From JAAYDI01 sp052034005 (GTDB lineage: Bacteria > Planctomycetota > Planctomycetia > Pirellulales > Pirellulaceae), in assembly GCA_052034005.1 (NCBI GenBank), contig JBPOJB010000029.1, positions 62,001 to 126,000 of the forward strand: DNA of 64,000 nt, given 5' to 3'. Below the pieces are notes generated by a model. The model did no database searches. It saw nothing but the letters and a program-made list of their open reading frames with translations, and was not told where the DNA came from. This document shows positions 25,308-38,075 of this stretch, piece by piece (the first letter of the stretch is position 1; every line of letters starts with the position of its first letter). The position numbers and the translations under genes were made by a program.

Positions 25308-25775
25308 CTAAGGCTCCGAGTCCAGCGCGGCGGGAGGCTCCCCACGCTGATCGGACTCGAGGAACGCGGCCAGCAGGATCTGGGCCGCCACCTTGTCCAG
25401 ACGCGCCTTGCGTTGCCTTTGCGTCAGCCGGGCCTCGTCCAGCAGGCAGCCGGCCTCGCGCGTCGTGAACCGTTCGTCTTGGAAGCAGACGGGCCGGCCG
25501 GTCACTTCGCGGAGCCATGTGGCGTACTGGCGGACTTCGCGGGACTTGTGGCTCTCCCGGCCGTCCGTGTGGAGCGGCAAGCCGATCACGAACCCCACCA
25601 CCTGCTCGTTGTCGACCAGCGCCCGGAAAAACTGCGCATCGGCGGCTCGGCCGCGTCGCGTGTAGTTGGCGTAGGGGCTGGCGATGATGCGGTCCGGGTC
25701 GGACAGCGCCACGCCGACGCGCACGCTGCCGTAGTCGATGCCTGCGAGTCGGCCGGTGGCAGGGAATCCGCTCAT
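25308..25775 (-). CDS. ruvX: Putative Holliday junction resolvase / pre-16S rRNA nuclease YqgF
   Basis: A 155-residue RNase H-fold protein of the YqgF/RuvX family. The first catalytic aspartate is in AGIDYGSVRVGVALSD; VIGLPLHTDG and CFQDERFTTREA are the other signatures, and LDKVAAQILLAAFL holds the final acidic residue. In E. coli the family matures the 16S rRNA 5' end. The start overlaps the stop of the preceding hydrolase gene (ATGA at 25775-25772), so the two are coupled. Confidence 0.93.
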   Translation of the reverse strand: MSGFPATGRLAGIDYGSVRVGVALSDPDRIIASPYANYTRRGRAADAQFFRALVDNEQVVGFVIGLPLHTDGRESHKSREVRQYATWLREVTGRPVCFQDERFTTREAGCLLDEARLTQRQRKARLDKVAAQILLAAFLESDQRGEPPAALDSEP

Positions 25776-26824
25776 GGCACCTCGCCGCGCTGCCGATGCT
25801 CGGCCTCCAGCCGCCGGCGCGCCTGCTCTGAAATGAAATAGCCGTGCTGGAGGAACCGCAGCGTGTACTGCTGGACCTGCAGGTTGTCCATGATGAACGA
25901 GTGTCCGGCCGGCACGATCACGAAGTCGGCAGCACCGGGCAGCTTCGTCTCCTCGACCGTCACCACCATGTCATCGTCCCCTTCCAGCAACAGGTTGCCA
26001 CCCTTCGCGTTGGGATCGCCGCCCGCGATGATGCCGAACGCACAGGGCGGTATCGCCAGCCGGGACTGGACCGCGTCCCACTGCTTCGTGAACTGCTGCC
26101 CGCCTTCACCCCACACAAGGCGGAATGTCGGATCGTATTGGAACCATTCCGCCAACGCCGCGCCGTTGTTCGGCGGGGCCAACATCACGAACCGGCTGAT
26201 CCGCGGATCGATGCCCCGCCCCCGTGCGGCCGTGAGCTGGTCGTAGAGAAAGCGGCGGATCACCAGGTTCCCCATGCTGTGCGCGACGAAGTTGATCTCT
26301 TCCACGCCCTCCAGGTGATCGACGACGCGCGCCAGGCCCCGCGCGTCTTCCTCCAGTGACGAGCGCGTGCTGGCGTACGACACGTTCAGCACATCGTAGT
26401 CGCCATACCGAGACAGGAAGTCCGCCATCCTCTGCATCGAGGCGCGCGAGCGGCCGAGGCCGTGCAGCACCAGCACCACCTTCGGCTTCAACGGGGCGAT
26501 CTGTTCAGCCTCCTTCAGCGCGAGCCACCGGTGATGACACTGCTCCCACGTGCCCCAGGCACGCCGCAGGTTGCGGGCGTCGAGCAGGCGGTAGTGGCCG
26601 TCCACCACCTGCCGCTGGATGCGCCACCCGCCGTGCACCAACTCGTCAGTCCACAGCTGCTTGCCGCCGAGCGTCGGCGATAGAATGTTCCAGTTCTGCT
26701 CGGGCTCCTCCCGCGCGGGCGCCGCAGCCGGCTCGTCCGCCGAAACCAGGCCGCCCGTTGAACTCACCCCGGGAAAGACGGCCGACAGCAGCAGCAGCCA
26801 GGAATGGACATGGTGCGTATTCAT
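25772..26824 (-). CDS. Exported alpha/beta-fold hydrolase
   Basis: A 350-residue protein with a signal peptide (MNTHHVHSWLLLLSAVFPGVSS). The alpha/beta-hydrolase core shows KVVLVLHGLGRSRASMQRMA (oxyanion region), INFVAHSMGNLVIR with the nucleophile Ser in an A-H-S-M-G elbow, and an ending VPAGHSFIMDN that probably holds the catalytic His. A lipase or esterase role is inferred. The ATG at 26824 is chosen because it begins the signal peptide and follows GGGAG; the frame stays open upstream. ruvX is translationally coupled downstream. Confidence 0.82.
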   Translation of the reverse strand: MNTHHVHSWLLLLSAVFPGVSSTGGLVSADEPAAAPAREEPEQNWNILSPTLGGKQLWTDELVHGGWRIQRQVVDGHYRLLDARNLRRAWGTWEQCHHRWLALKEAEQIAPLKPKVVLVLHGLGRSRASMQRMADFLSRYGDYDVLNVSYASTRSSLEEDARGLARVVDHLEGVEEINFVAHSMGNLVIRRFLYDQLTAARGRGIDPRISRFVMLAPPNNGAALAEWFQYDPTFRLVWGEGGQQFTKQWDAVQSRLAIPPCAFGIIAGGDPNAKGGNLLLEGDDDMVVTVEETKLPGAADFVIVPAGHSFIMDNLQVQQYTLRFLQHGYFISEQARRRLEAEHRQRGEVP

Positions 26825-26996
26825 CACCCGCTCCCCGACCGAACCACCAACCCACACACGCCTGCCCCCACCTGCCTTCCCTGTCTTTAGCACGTTTTGA
26901 GGCTTTGGGGAATATCGCCTGGCCCCCAGCGTGGGTGGGCGGTGGTGCTGCGGCCCGCGCCGGCTGAGCCGCGGGGATCCGCCGGCCCCACGGCGA

Positions 26997-28076
26997 TCAG
27001 AGGTATTGGTCCCAACCTTCCTGTGCGATCAGCGTGACGATTTCCCGCACCGCCTCCTCGTCGTCCTGCGGAACGACCAAGGTCGCATCAGGCGTGTGGA
27101 CGACGATGAGGTTGTCGACACCGATGGCGGCGATGAGGTGATCGGGGGTGGAGCGGATGATCGAGTTAGTGGTCCGCACGACGAGGCTCCGGCCGATGCG
27201 CGTGTTGCCGTCCGCGTCGGTCCCGTGCAGCCGCGCCAGCGCGCGCCAGCTCCCCAGATCATCCCACTCGAACGGCGCCTCGATCACTGCGACATGCTCA
27301 TAGTGTTCCATGACGGCGTAGTCGATCGACTTGCCCGCGATGGCGGTGAACTCGCGCTCGAATGTCGCCGGGAAGCTGTCCGTGCCGAACGACCGGGCGA
27401 TCGTGGCCAGGTGCGCGGCCATGGCGGGCTCCAAGCGTTGCAGGGCCTCGAGGATGGTGCGGGCCTTCCAGACGAAGATCCCGGCGTTCCAGTAGTAGGT
27501 TCCGGCTTCCACATACTGGCGGGCCAGGTCCGCACGGGGTTTCTCCCGGAAACTCCGGACCCGGAACATGGGGGCTCCCCGCGCCTGTTCGATCGCTGGG
27601 CCCCGCTGGATATAACCGAAGGATTCGGCGGGGTACGACGGACGGATCCCGAACGTGACGATGGTCTGCGGGTTCTCCGCCACGAATTCGGCCGCCTGGA
27701 CGATCGCCTGTTGAAACAGGTGGTCGGGCTGGATCACGTGGTCGGCCGGCATGACGGCCATGGTGGCGTCTGCGTCCCGGTCGGCGACAATAGCGGCGGC
27801 CAGTCCGATGGCCGGCGCCGTATCGCGCCGACACGGCTCCCCCAGGATCGACGCGGTGGGCAGCTCGGGAAGCTGGTCGGCCAGCGTTTCGGCCAACTGT
27901 CGGCCGGTGACGACCAGGATGCGCTGGGCGGGGACCAGGTCCCCCAAGCGCCGCAGCGTGGCCTGAATCATCGTCCGGTCGTCTGCCAGGTTCAGCAGCT
28001 GCTTGGGCAGTCGATGGCGGCTGGCGGGCCAGAATCGCGTGCCCGACCCGCCCGCCATAATCATGACGTGCAGCAT
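26997..28076 (-). CDS. manC: Mannose-1-phosphate guanylyltransferase
   Basis: A 359-residue nucleotidyltransferase that makes GDP-mannose from mannose-1-phosphate and GTP. The signature MAGGSGTRFWPASRHRLPKQ is intact at the N-terminus, ADHVI binds the metal/sugar, and FVWKA and FEWDDLGSW follow in the usual order. It lacks the C-terminal isomerase cupin domain of bifunctional ManC proteins. The ATG at 28076 is preferred over the GTG nine bases earlier because GGGGGTG lies at correct spacing. It is the last gene of the metK cluster, 18 bases after the UDP-sugar pyrophosphorylase. Confidence 0.93.
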   Translation of the reverse strand: MLHVMIMAGGSGTRFWPASRHRLPKQLLNLADDRTMIQATLRRLGDLVPAQRILVVTGRQLAETLADQLPELPTASILGEPCRRDTAPAIGLAAAIVADRDADATMAVMPADHVIQPDHLFQQAIVQAAEFVAENPQTIVTFGIRPSYPAESFGYIQRGPAIEQARGAPMFRVRSFREKPRADLARQYVEAGTYYWNAGIFVWKARTILEALQRLEPAMAAHLATIARSFGTDSFPATFEREFTAIAGKSIDYAVMEHYEHVAVIEAPFEWDDLGSWRALARLHGTDADGNTRIGRSLVVRTTNSIIRSTPDHLIAAIGVDNLIVVHTPDATLVVPQDDEEAVREIVTLIAQEGWDQYL

Positions 28077-28094
28077 GATCAACACCCCCAGTCG

Positions 28095-29501
28095 TCACGG
28101 AGCCAAGAACGTCGGTTGCCGGATCGCACAGGGCAACGTGATCCGCTCGGCGACCTGCTGCGCATCGAGCGCCCACAGCGGACTGATCTCGACGGGTGTC
28201 CCTTCCTGGACCTGTGCGCCGGCCGCGCGCAGCCAGCCGGTGTACACACGCGTCAAGGCATCCCGCGTGGTCGAGGGGGTTTCGGCGGCGGCTCCCTCGG
28301 CGTTCTTCACCGGCGCGAACACCTCGGCGGCCTCCCCTTCCACCACGATCGTGTTGTGCGCCCACGGGAGCAGGTCGAAGATGAACCGTTCGAACTTGAC
28401 CGCGTTCGGCTGGTCCGGCGCCTGCGGGACCCCGTGCAGGTCGACGAACGGGACTCTCTTCTGCGCCCGATGGAACGGCAGCGCATCGGATCGATGTGAG
28501 ATCCGGTCCAGGAATGCCAGGTCGAACACATGCACGGCGATGCTACCGGCCCAGATGTACAGCGAGCCGTCCGGGTTGCGCTGCCGCGCCATGTCGGGCG
28601 GCAGGTCGCTGTATTCGATGATCTGCATCTTGCCGTCCACCATGACCACGTTGCCGACCCGGTCCAGCGGATCGCGCTTCCGCACGACCTGCGTGGTCAT
28701 TTCGGATTCGGCCAGCAGGTGGTAGCCGATCAGTTCCGGTTGGCAGAGGCAGGCCAGCGGATTGTCGATCTGGCAGTACGAGAGCAACGAGATGTTCCGG
28801 TCCCGCGCGTGCTGCAGGGTGCCGCTCTTGCGGAGCGCTTCGAGCATCCCGCCGTGGCCGTCGGGCGCGAGCGCCAAGGAGTCCTTCTGTGCCAGGATCA
28901 GCTGGCCGGTCCGCATATCCACGGCCGGCATGGTGCCCTGGCAGAACACCCGGACATCGTCCGCCGGCAGGCCGAACCACGCGTGCGCGGCGAGGTAGGC
29001 GACCGTCTCTTCGTGCGTTGCCGGACTGGTCATCACGTACAGCGGCACCGGCGCATGATACCGCCGCGAGGTTGCCAACACCTTCTCGATCAGGATCTGG
29101 AACAGCGAGTGCCCCGACACCGGCCCGATCGGGAACATCCCCTTGGGATGCGCGAATCCCAGGCGCGTTCCCTGCCCGCCCGCCACGATGATCGCGGCGA
29201 CCCGGCCGTCACGCAGGGCCGCTTCACCGGCGCTCCGCGCTGCGACCGGCGTGATGAACGTCGCATCGCGGTCGTCCAGTTCGATGGCGGGTGGCGGGGT
29301 CGAGCGCCGCGCCATGGCCGCCCAGTCCGGTGCGTCGTGCGTGTTGTGGGCGAGCTGGCCGAGCAAGTCCAAGTCCAGGGCCGCCAGTTGGGCGTCGAGC
29401 CGGGCCTGCGCCGCCGGCTCCAGCTCCCCATAGAAGCGGAGCACGTGCTCCTGGCCGGCGGCTTTGAGTTGCGCGAATCGTGGATGATGGGTCAGCGTCA
29501 T
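28095..29501 (-). CDS. UDP-N-acetylglucosamine/UDP-sugar pyrophosphorylase (UDPGP family)
   Basis: A 468-residue enzyme of the eukaryote-like UDPGP family. The nucleotide-binding loop is IIVAGGQGTRLGFAHPKGMF; LALAPDGHGGMLEAL and SLLSYCQIDNPLA are the uridine and sugar sites and resemble UAP1 (UDP-N-acetylhexosamine pyrophosphorylase) more than UGP1. It makes UDP-GlcNAc or a related UDP-sugar, for lipid A, peptidoglycan or other glycans. Bacteria usually use GlmU, so this is an alternative enzyme; planctomycetes often carry it. No clear ribosome-binding site precedes the ATG, in keeping with operon translation; it lies 32 bases after the membrane protein gene. Confidence 0.88.
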   Translation of the reverse strand: MTLTHHPRFAQLKAAGQEHVLRFYGELEPAAQARLDAQLAALDLDLLGQLAHNTHDAPDWAAMARRSTPPPAIELDDRDATFITPVAARSAGEAALRDGRVAAIIVAGGQGTRLGFAHPKGMFPIGPVSGHSLFQILIEKVLATSRRYHAPVPLYVMTSPATHEETVAYLAAHAWFGLPADDVRVFCQGTMPAVDMRTGQLILAQKDSLALAPDGHGGMLEALRKSGTLQHARDRNISLLSYCQIDNPLACLCQPELIGYHLLAESEMTTQVVRKRDPLDRVGNVVMVDGKMQIIEYSDLPPDMARQRNPDGSLYIWAGSIAVHVFDLAFLDRISHRSDALPFHRAQKRVPFVDLHGVPQAPDQPNAVKFERFIFDLLPWAHNTIVVEGEAAEVFAPVKNAEGAAAETPSTTRDALTRVYTGWLRAAGAQVQEGTPVEISPLWALDAQQVAERITLPCAIRQPTFLAP

Positions 29502-29533
29502 GGCACGGTGGTTGGTGGATGGGGCTGGAGCGG

Positions 29534-30448
29534 CTATCCCGAAAGGTGGCTGATCGGATCGGACGGGCGGTCGGGAGGCGGTACCGCCGCAGGTGCCGTG
29601 GCCATGCAGCGCGCTTCGAAGTGGATCAAGACGTCCTCCGCCCGTGGGCTGACCGCGGCCAGCCGCACATCAAAACGGATCCCAAACGGTTGCACGTCCG
29701 CAGCCTTCACCCGCGTGGGAGGCCCGGACAGCTGCACGACTTCGACCGACGGCCGGCCTTGCATGGGGGGACAGAGCGCCACGTGCACGTGGCGGGAACG
29801 TTCGCCCGGTTGGAAGGACGCCCGCAGCACGCCGGCCATCGCGTCGCCGTGCGACGGCGACTGGGAGCGGGTGATCTGCTGACAGATCTCGGCAGGCAGG
29901 GCGCATTGGGGATGGTCCTCGTCGTCGGGGGACCTGCGGCTCGGTCCGGCCGCCGGCCGGTCGTCGACGCCGGCCGGCACCTCGGGCCCCGCGGCCGGTT
30001 CGGTCGCCGAGCCGCACGGCGGTCCGGCCCGCCGGAGCGAGCGGCCCCACAGCGCCTCGTGCACCACCAGGATCGCCCCCCACGCCGCCAGCGCGGGCGC
30101 CGATACACCGCGCACGGACAGGAACACCACGAGCATCAGCGCGGCCATCACGGGGAGCAGCCACCAGAGGGTCGCCGGCGCCCAGGTGCGAGTGGGCCAC
30201 ACACCCACCTGCCCCCAGCCCCAGCGCAACGCGGAGATCAGGGCGGCCGCCGCCAGGCCGACGGCCCAGAGGGGCGCCAGCCCCAACGGCTGCTCGACGC
30301 CTCCCGTCAGCCGCCGCCCGCACAACCACCCGGCGACCGCCAGCCACGCGAGCGTGGCGGCGGCGAGCACCGCCTGGCCCACGCGGCGCAGCGGCGTGGC
30401 GCGGCGCAGCGGCGGGGTCCGATCCGGTGTGGCTGCTTGTGCGACCAT
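29534..30448 (-). CDS. Membrane protein of unknown function in the metK operon
   Basis: A 304-residue protein. Four predicted transmembrane helices lie at about 22-43, 54-79, 88-113 and 117-135. A Pro/Ala-rich linker follows, then a beta-rich C-terminal domain of about 120 residues (AGVLRASFQPGERSRHVHVA, PSVEVVQLSGPP, FGIRFDVRLAAV). I recognise no family. It starts eight bases after the metK stop and is followed by the UDP-sugar pyrophosphorylase, so co-transcription is likely, but functional linkage to either is not established. Confidence 0.7.
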   Translation of the reverse strand: MVAQAATPDRTPPLRRATPLRRVGQAVLAAATLAWLAVAGWLCGRRLTGGVEQPLGLAPLWAVGLAAAALISALRWGWGQVGVWPTRTWAPATLWWLLPVMAALMLVVFLSVRGVSAPALAAWGAILVVHEALWGRSLRRAGPPCGSATEPAAGPEVPAGVDDRPAAGPSRRSPDDEDHPQCALPAEICQQITRSQSPSHGDAMAGVLRASFQPGERSRHVHVALCPPMQGRPSVEVVQLSGPPTRVKAADVQPFGIRFDVRLAAVSPRAEDVLIHFEARCMATAPAAVPPPDRPSDPISHLSG

Positions 30449-30456
30449 CCAGTGCC

Positions 30457-31641
30457 TTACTTCGTGACGGCGTGCGCGCCACAGGCCTCAGCCAAGGCCT
30501 CCGCACGGTCCGTGTTCTCCCAAGTGAACTCCGGCTCGCTGCGGCCGAAATGGCCGCCGGCGGCGGTCAGACGATAGATCGGACGCCGCAGGTTCAGGTA
30601 ATCGATGATGCCGCTGGGCGTGAGCGGAAAGAAACCGCGCACCACCTCGCAGATCCGTTGGTCGTCCACCACACCGGTCCCGTCCGTGTTCACGTTGACG
30701 CTCACGGGCTCCGACACGCCGATGGCATACGCCAGCTGGATCTCGCATCGTTCGGCCAGTCGCGCGGCCACAATGTTCTTGGCCACATGCCGGGCCATAT
30801 AGGAAGCGCTGCGGTCCACCTTCGTCGGGTCCTTGCCGCTGAACGCGCCGCCGCCGTGCCGGCCCCAGCCGCCATAGGTGTCCACGATGATCTTGCGGCC
30901 GGTCAATCCGCAGTCTCCTTTCGGACCGCCCGTCACGAAGCGCCCGGTCGGATTGACGTGATACTTGACCTCGCCGTCCACCAACTCCGGCGGCAAGAGC
31001 GGTTTCACAATGCGCTCGATCACGAAATCGCGGATCGCATCCTGCGACACGTCCGGCGCATGCTGGGTCGATACCACAATGGTGTCGATCCGCACCGGCC
31101 GATAGCCCTCGTACTCGACCGTCACCTGGCTCTTGCTGTCGGGGCGCAGCCACGGCACCTCGCCGTTGCGACGCGCGTCGGTCAAGCGGGCCAGGATGCG
31201 GTGGGCCAGCGAGATGGGCAGCGGCATCAACTCCGGCGTCTCATTGCAGGCGAAGCCGAACATCAGCCCCTGGTCGCCCGCGCCAATGTCCTTCCCGGCC
31301 GCGCTGTTCGAGTCCACGCCTTGGGCGATATCCGGACTCTGCTTGTCAATCGCCAGCATGACAGCGCAGGTGTCCGCACAGATCCCCCATTGGTCGTCGG
31401 TGTAGCCGACCTCCCGGATGACGTCCCGCGCCACTTGCACGTAGTCCACGACGGCGGTGGTCGTGATCTCGCCCGACACCAGCGCCATGCCGGTGGTGAC
31501 CAGGGTCTCGCAGGCGACGCGGCTGTTCGGATCCTGTGCGAAGATGGCATCCAGCACGCCGTCCGAAATCTGGTCGGCAAGCTTGTCCGGATGGCCCCCG
31601 CTGACCGCTTCGCTCGTGAACAAGTACCTGCCCGATGTCAC
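30457..31641 (-). CDS. metK: S-adenosylmethionine synthase
   Basis: A 394-residue enzyme that makes S-adenosylmethionine from methionine and ATP. Signatures are FTSEAVSGGHPDKLADQISD at the N-terminus, GAGDQGLMFGFACNET and GGGAFSGKDPTKVDRSA. The start is placed at GTG 31641, because GAGGAG lies six bases upstream and the protein then begins MTSGRYLFTSE as in the family; an ATG 16 codons earlier lacks a ribosome-binding site. It heads an apparent four-gene operon with a membrane protein, a UDP-sugar pyrophosphorylase and manC. A TATAAT promoter lies 78 bases upstream; no SAM riboswitch is seen. Confidence 0.97.
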   Translation of the reverse strand: MTSGRYLFTSEAVSGGHPDKLADQISDGVLDAIFAQDPNSRVACETLVTTGMALVSGEITTTAVVDYVQVARDVIREVGYTDDQWGICADTCAVMLAIDKQSPDIAQGVDSNSAAGKDIGAGDQGLMFGFACNETPELMPLPISLAHRILARLTDARRNGEVPWLRPDSKSQVTVEYEGYRPVRIDTIVVSTQHAPDVSQDAIRDFVIERIVKPLLPPELVDGEVKYHVNPTGRFVTGGPKGDCGLTGRKIIVDTYGGWGRHGGGAFSGKDPTKVDRSASYMARHVAKNIVAARLAERCEIQLAYAIGVSEPVSVNVNTDGTGVVDDQRICEVVRGFFPLTPSGIIDYLNLRRPIYRLTAAGGHFGRSEPEFTWENTDRAEALAEACGAHAVTK

Positions 31642-31718
31642 GCTTGATCTCCTCGTGTGGATCTCGAGTGGGCTGGACGGCCGGGCCAATGCCCGTTGCC
31701 TCCCGACTCAAATGACGC

Positions 31719-31748
31719 ATTATAGGCCGTCGGCGAGCTGTTGGGCAA
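31719..31748 (-). promoter_or_regulatory. Sigma-70-like promoter for metK
   Basis: Perfect TATAAT (31724-31719) on the minus strand with TTGCCC (31748-31743) 18 bases upstream, matching the -35 at four positions. The leader would be about 70 bases. Confidence 0.55.
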
Positions 31749-31799
31749 CCGGCGCCGGGCGGCGCGCGCTGCCCGAGTGCGTCGCAGCAGCGCGCCTCG

Positions 31800-33089
31800 T
31801 CAGGCTTTGGCGGGTGCCACCAGCGGCACGAGCAGGTCGATCGTGCGGCGGGTCGCGCCCTGTTGTTCCAGGACCAGCGCGCGGGCCCGCCGGCCGAGCC
31901 CGAGCGCGTATTGCGGCGTCTGCAGGCAGCGGCGCACGAACGCGGTGAGTTCGGCCTGGTCGTGGACCACGACGGCGGCCTCGCGCAGGAGCAGCTGGCG
32001 GACCACATCGCGGAAGTTCCAGGTGTTCGGCCCGAAGCAGACGGCCACGCCGTAGCCGGCCGGCTCGATCATGTTCTGGCCGCCGCGGCGACCCATGCTC
32101 CCGCCGACGAACCCGACATCGGCCAGGCCCCACCAGGCGCCCAGTTCGCCCACCACGTCGACCAGCAGGATCCGCGCCGGCGTCGCGCCGGACGACTCGT
32201 CGCATCGGCTGCGGCGCTCCCACGGCAGGCCGGTCTGCTCGAGCAGGTGGGCCACCTCCTCGAACCGTTCGGGGTGGCGCGGCACGATGATCAGGTGCGC
32301 ATCCGGGCGCAGCGGGAGGATTTCCCGCAACACGTTGACCGCCATGTGCTCTTCCGGATCCTGGGTGCTGCCCGCCAGGAACACGAAGGCGCCCTCGGGC
32401 GCCTTCCACAGTCGGCGCAGGCCCGCGATGGCCGGGCTGTGGCGGTCCGTCACGGCGCCGTCGAACTTGATCGAGCCGGTCACGTGGACGGCGTCCGGCC
32501 GCGCCCCGAGCGCCCGGAAGCGCTCGGCATAGACCTCATCCTGCGCGGCGATCAAGTCGATGCTTTCCAACATGGGGCGCAGCAGGGCGCGGATGCGCCG
32601 GTAGCCGCGATAGCTCCCGTCGCTCAGTCGCCCGTTGACAACCGCCACGCGGGCGCCGGACCGGCGCGCTGCGCGGATCAGGTTCGGCCACAATTCGAGT
32701 TCCGCCAGCACCAGGACGGTGGGTCGGACGCGCTGCATCGCATGCCGGACCGCCCAGGTGAAGTCGAACGGGCAGTAGAAGACCTGGTAGCCGCCGTAGC
32801 GCTTGCGCGCCAGGGCCAGCCCTGCGCGGGTGGTGGTCGAAATCACGCATTCCCACGCGGGATGCGCCTGCCCCAGCTGGGCGAGGATCGGCTGCAGCAG
32901 GTTCACCTCGCCCACACTCACGGCGTGCAGCCAGATGCAGGGCCGATCGCCGGCGCGGCGCGGTACGAGCCCGAGATACTTCGGACCCCAGCCGTCCCGA
33001 TACTTGCCGTGCCGGATGGCCGCGTAGGCCAGGTACGGGGAACAGCAGATGATCAGGATCAGGTAGCAGACGTTCAGCAGGTAGGGCAT
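31800..33089 (-). CDS. waaA: 3-deoxy-D-manno-octulosonic acid (Kdo) transferase
   Basis: A 429-residue GT30 glycosyltransferase that attaches Kdo to lipid A precursor, at the inner membrane. An N-terminal membrane anchor (MPYLLNVCYLILIICCSPYL) is followed by IWLHAVSVGEVNLLQPIL with the catalytic Glu, LAELELWPNLI, HVTGSIKFDGA and the C-terminal VGGSMGRRGGQNMIEPAGYG. All are WaaA/KdtA hallmarks. The ATG at 33089 is chosen because it starts the anchor and follows GGAGAAGG. It lies 41 bases after secA on the same strand and may share its transcript. Its presence shows that the organism makes a Kdo-containing lipopolysaccharide core. Confidence 0.94.
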   Translation of the reverse strand: MPYLLNVCYLILIICCSPYLAYAAIRHGKYRDGWGPKYLGLVPRRAGDRPCIWLHAVSVGEVNLLQPILAQLGQAHPAWECVISTTTRAGLALARKRYGGYQVFYCPFDFTWAVRHAMQRVRPTVLVLAELELWPNLIRAARRSGARVAVVNGRLSDGSYRGYRRIRALLRPMLESIDLIAAQDEVYAERFRALGARPDAVHVTGSIKFDGAVTDRHSPAIAGLRRLWKAPEGAFVFLAGSTQDPEEHMAVNVLREILPLRPDAHLIIVPRHPERFEEVAHLLEQTGLPWERRSRCDESSGATPARILLVDVVGELGAWWGLADVGFVGGSMGRRGGQNMIEPAGYGVAVCFGPNTWNFRDVVRQLLLREAAVVVHDQAELTAFVRRCLQTPQYALGLGRRARALVLEQQGATRRTIDLLVPLVAPAKA

Positions 33090-33130
33090 CCGGACGACCT
33101 TCTCCCGCGGCAGGCGCCAGCGACGACAGT

Positions 33131-36826
<3,696 letters not shown>

Positions 36827-36899
36827 GGCTCATCCGCGACCACGGGCGTCGCATAAAATCAGAGAGGCGACCACGGCGGGCCGCGTATCCTCACTCACG

Positions 36900-36920
36900 C
36901 GCTCGGCGCCAAGCCGAGCG
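36900..36920. other. Hairpin in the secA leader
   Basis: CGCTCGGC (36900-36907) pairs with GCCGAGCG (36913-36920) over a five-base loop GCCAA. It lies 74 bases before the secA ATG, in a leader of about 230 bases, and could affect secA mRNA. No T tract follows, so it is not an intrinsic terminator. Confidence 0.45.
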
Positions 36921-37059
36921 CCACGCACACGCGGCCACCGCACACGCATGGGCCCATCCCGGTGGCGCCGCCCGACCGGTTCGGCCTCACGCGGGCCGCG
37001 GCGCACCGGACGGCCCTGCGAGCCGCCCCAAGGGCGCGTAACATATTCCGCTGACGAAG

Positions 37060-37086
37060 TTTATAGCGATTGGTGGGTTTGGTCAA
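37060..37086 (-). promoter_or_regulatory. Promoter candidate for secA
   Basis: TTGACC (37086-37081) and TATAAA (37065-37060) on the minus strand each match the consensus at five positions, with a short 15-base spacer. The 36827-37205 interval otherwise holds the hairpin at 36900-36920 and no gene. Confidence 0.45.
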
Positions 37087-37205
37087 CCGGCAGCCGTCCG
37101 TCACCGTCCACCGCCTCCCGCCTACTGCCCGACCAGGGCACGAGTTACGATGACGGGCCAACGGTTCAGCCTCACCCGCACCCATCGGCACCGGCCAGCA
37201 ACTCC

Positions 37206-38024
37206 GTGCCCACGCCTGCAACCAGAGAGATCGGCGGACAGTTCATCCTGCTGGGTACCGGCACGTCGGTCGGGGTGCCGACCGTGGGCTGCGGCTGCCC
37301 GGTCTGCACGGAGGGCAAGCCGCGCAACCAACGGACCCGCAGCGCGGCGATTGCCGGACTGCCGGGCGGCAATCTGCTGATCGACACGCCGCCCGACCTG
37401 CGCTCCCAACTGCTGCGCGAGGGGATCGGGATCGTGCACGGCGTCTTGTTCACGCATGCGCACGCGGACCACATCTTCGGGCTGGACGACCTGCGGGTGT
37501 TCCCGTATTACCTGGGGCATCCGGTGCCCCTGTATGCCGAGCGCGACGTGGAGCGCGTGATCCGTCGGGCGTTCAGCTATGCGTTTAGCGATCGCCCCGT
37601 GACCCACGCGGGCGCCGTCCCGCAGCTGGAGTTCCACACGATCGATCAGGCCCCGTTTGAGGCGTTGGGGACCCGCGTCACGCCGATCCGGCTGCAGCAC
37701 GGGCCGCATTTCCGAGTCCTCGGGTTTCGCATCCACGACCTGGCCTACTGCACGGATGTCAGCCAGATCAGCGAGTCCGGCTGGCCGCTGCTGGAAGGAC
37801 TCGATACGCTCGTGCTCGGCGCGCTGCGCGACCGGCCGCACCCCACCCACCTGAGCCTCGAGCAGGCGATTGCGGTATCCCGGCGCGTGCGGCCGCGCCG
37901 GACGATCTTGACCCACATGTCTCACGAACTGGATTATGACACCGTCAGCCGGCGACTGCCCCGCTCGATCGAGTTGGGCTACGACGGGTTGAGCATCCCC
38001 CTGCCGGCGGCGCGTGGCGCGTGA
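37206..38024 (+). CDS. Metallo-beta-lactamase-fold hydrolase (PhnP/RNase Z-like)
   Basis: A 272-residue hydrolase with the metal motif THAHADHIFGLDDLR. The N-terminal Cys-rich segment VPTVGCGCPVCTEG followed by NQRTRSAA resembles PhnP, which binds an extra zinc and cleaves cyclic phosphodiesters. Later motifs are LQHGPHFRVLGFRI, CTDVSQIS and the terminal THMSHELDYD. Substrate unknown; a nucleotide or phosphodiester is likely. The start is uncertain: GTG at 37206 is used because it gives the correct N-terminus, but no good ribosome-binding site or ATG exists in frame nearby. It is divergent from secA. Confidence 0.85.
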   Translation: MPTPATREIGGQFILLGTGTSVGVPTVGCGCPVCTEGKPRNQRTRSAAIAGLPGGNLLIDTPPDLRSQLLREGIGIVHGVLFTHAHADHIFGLDDLRVFPYYLGHPVPLYAERDVERVIRRAFSYAFSDRPVTHAGAVPQLEFHTIDQAPFEALGTRVTPIRLQHGPHFRVLGFRIHDLAYCTDVSQISESGWPLLEGLDTLVLGALRDRPHPTHLSLEQAIAVSRRVRPRRTILTHMSHELDYDTVSRRLPRSIELGYDGLSIPLPAARGA

Positions 38025-38075
38025 GGCGCAGGGGCGCACCCCGCCGGTTCGTCAGATGCAGCAGCACCGCGGCAC

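Noticed and set aside
31642..31718. SAM riboswitch in the metK leader
   Set aside because: The leader is about 70 bases with no SAM-I/II/IV-type pairing that I can recognise.
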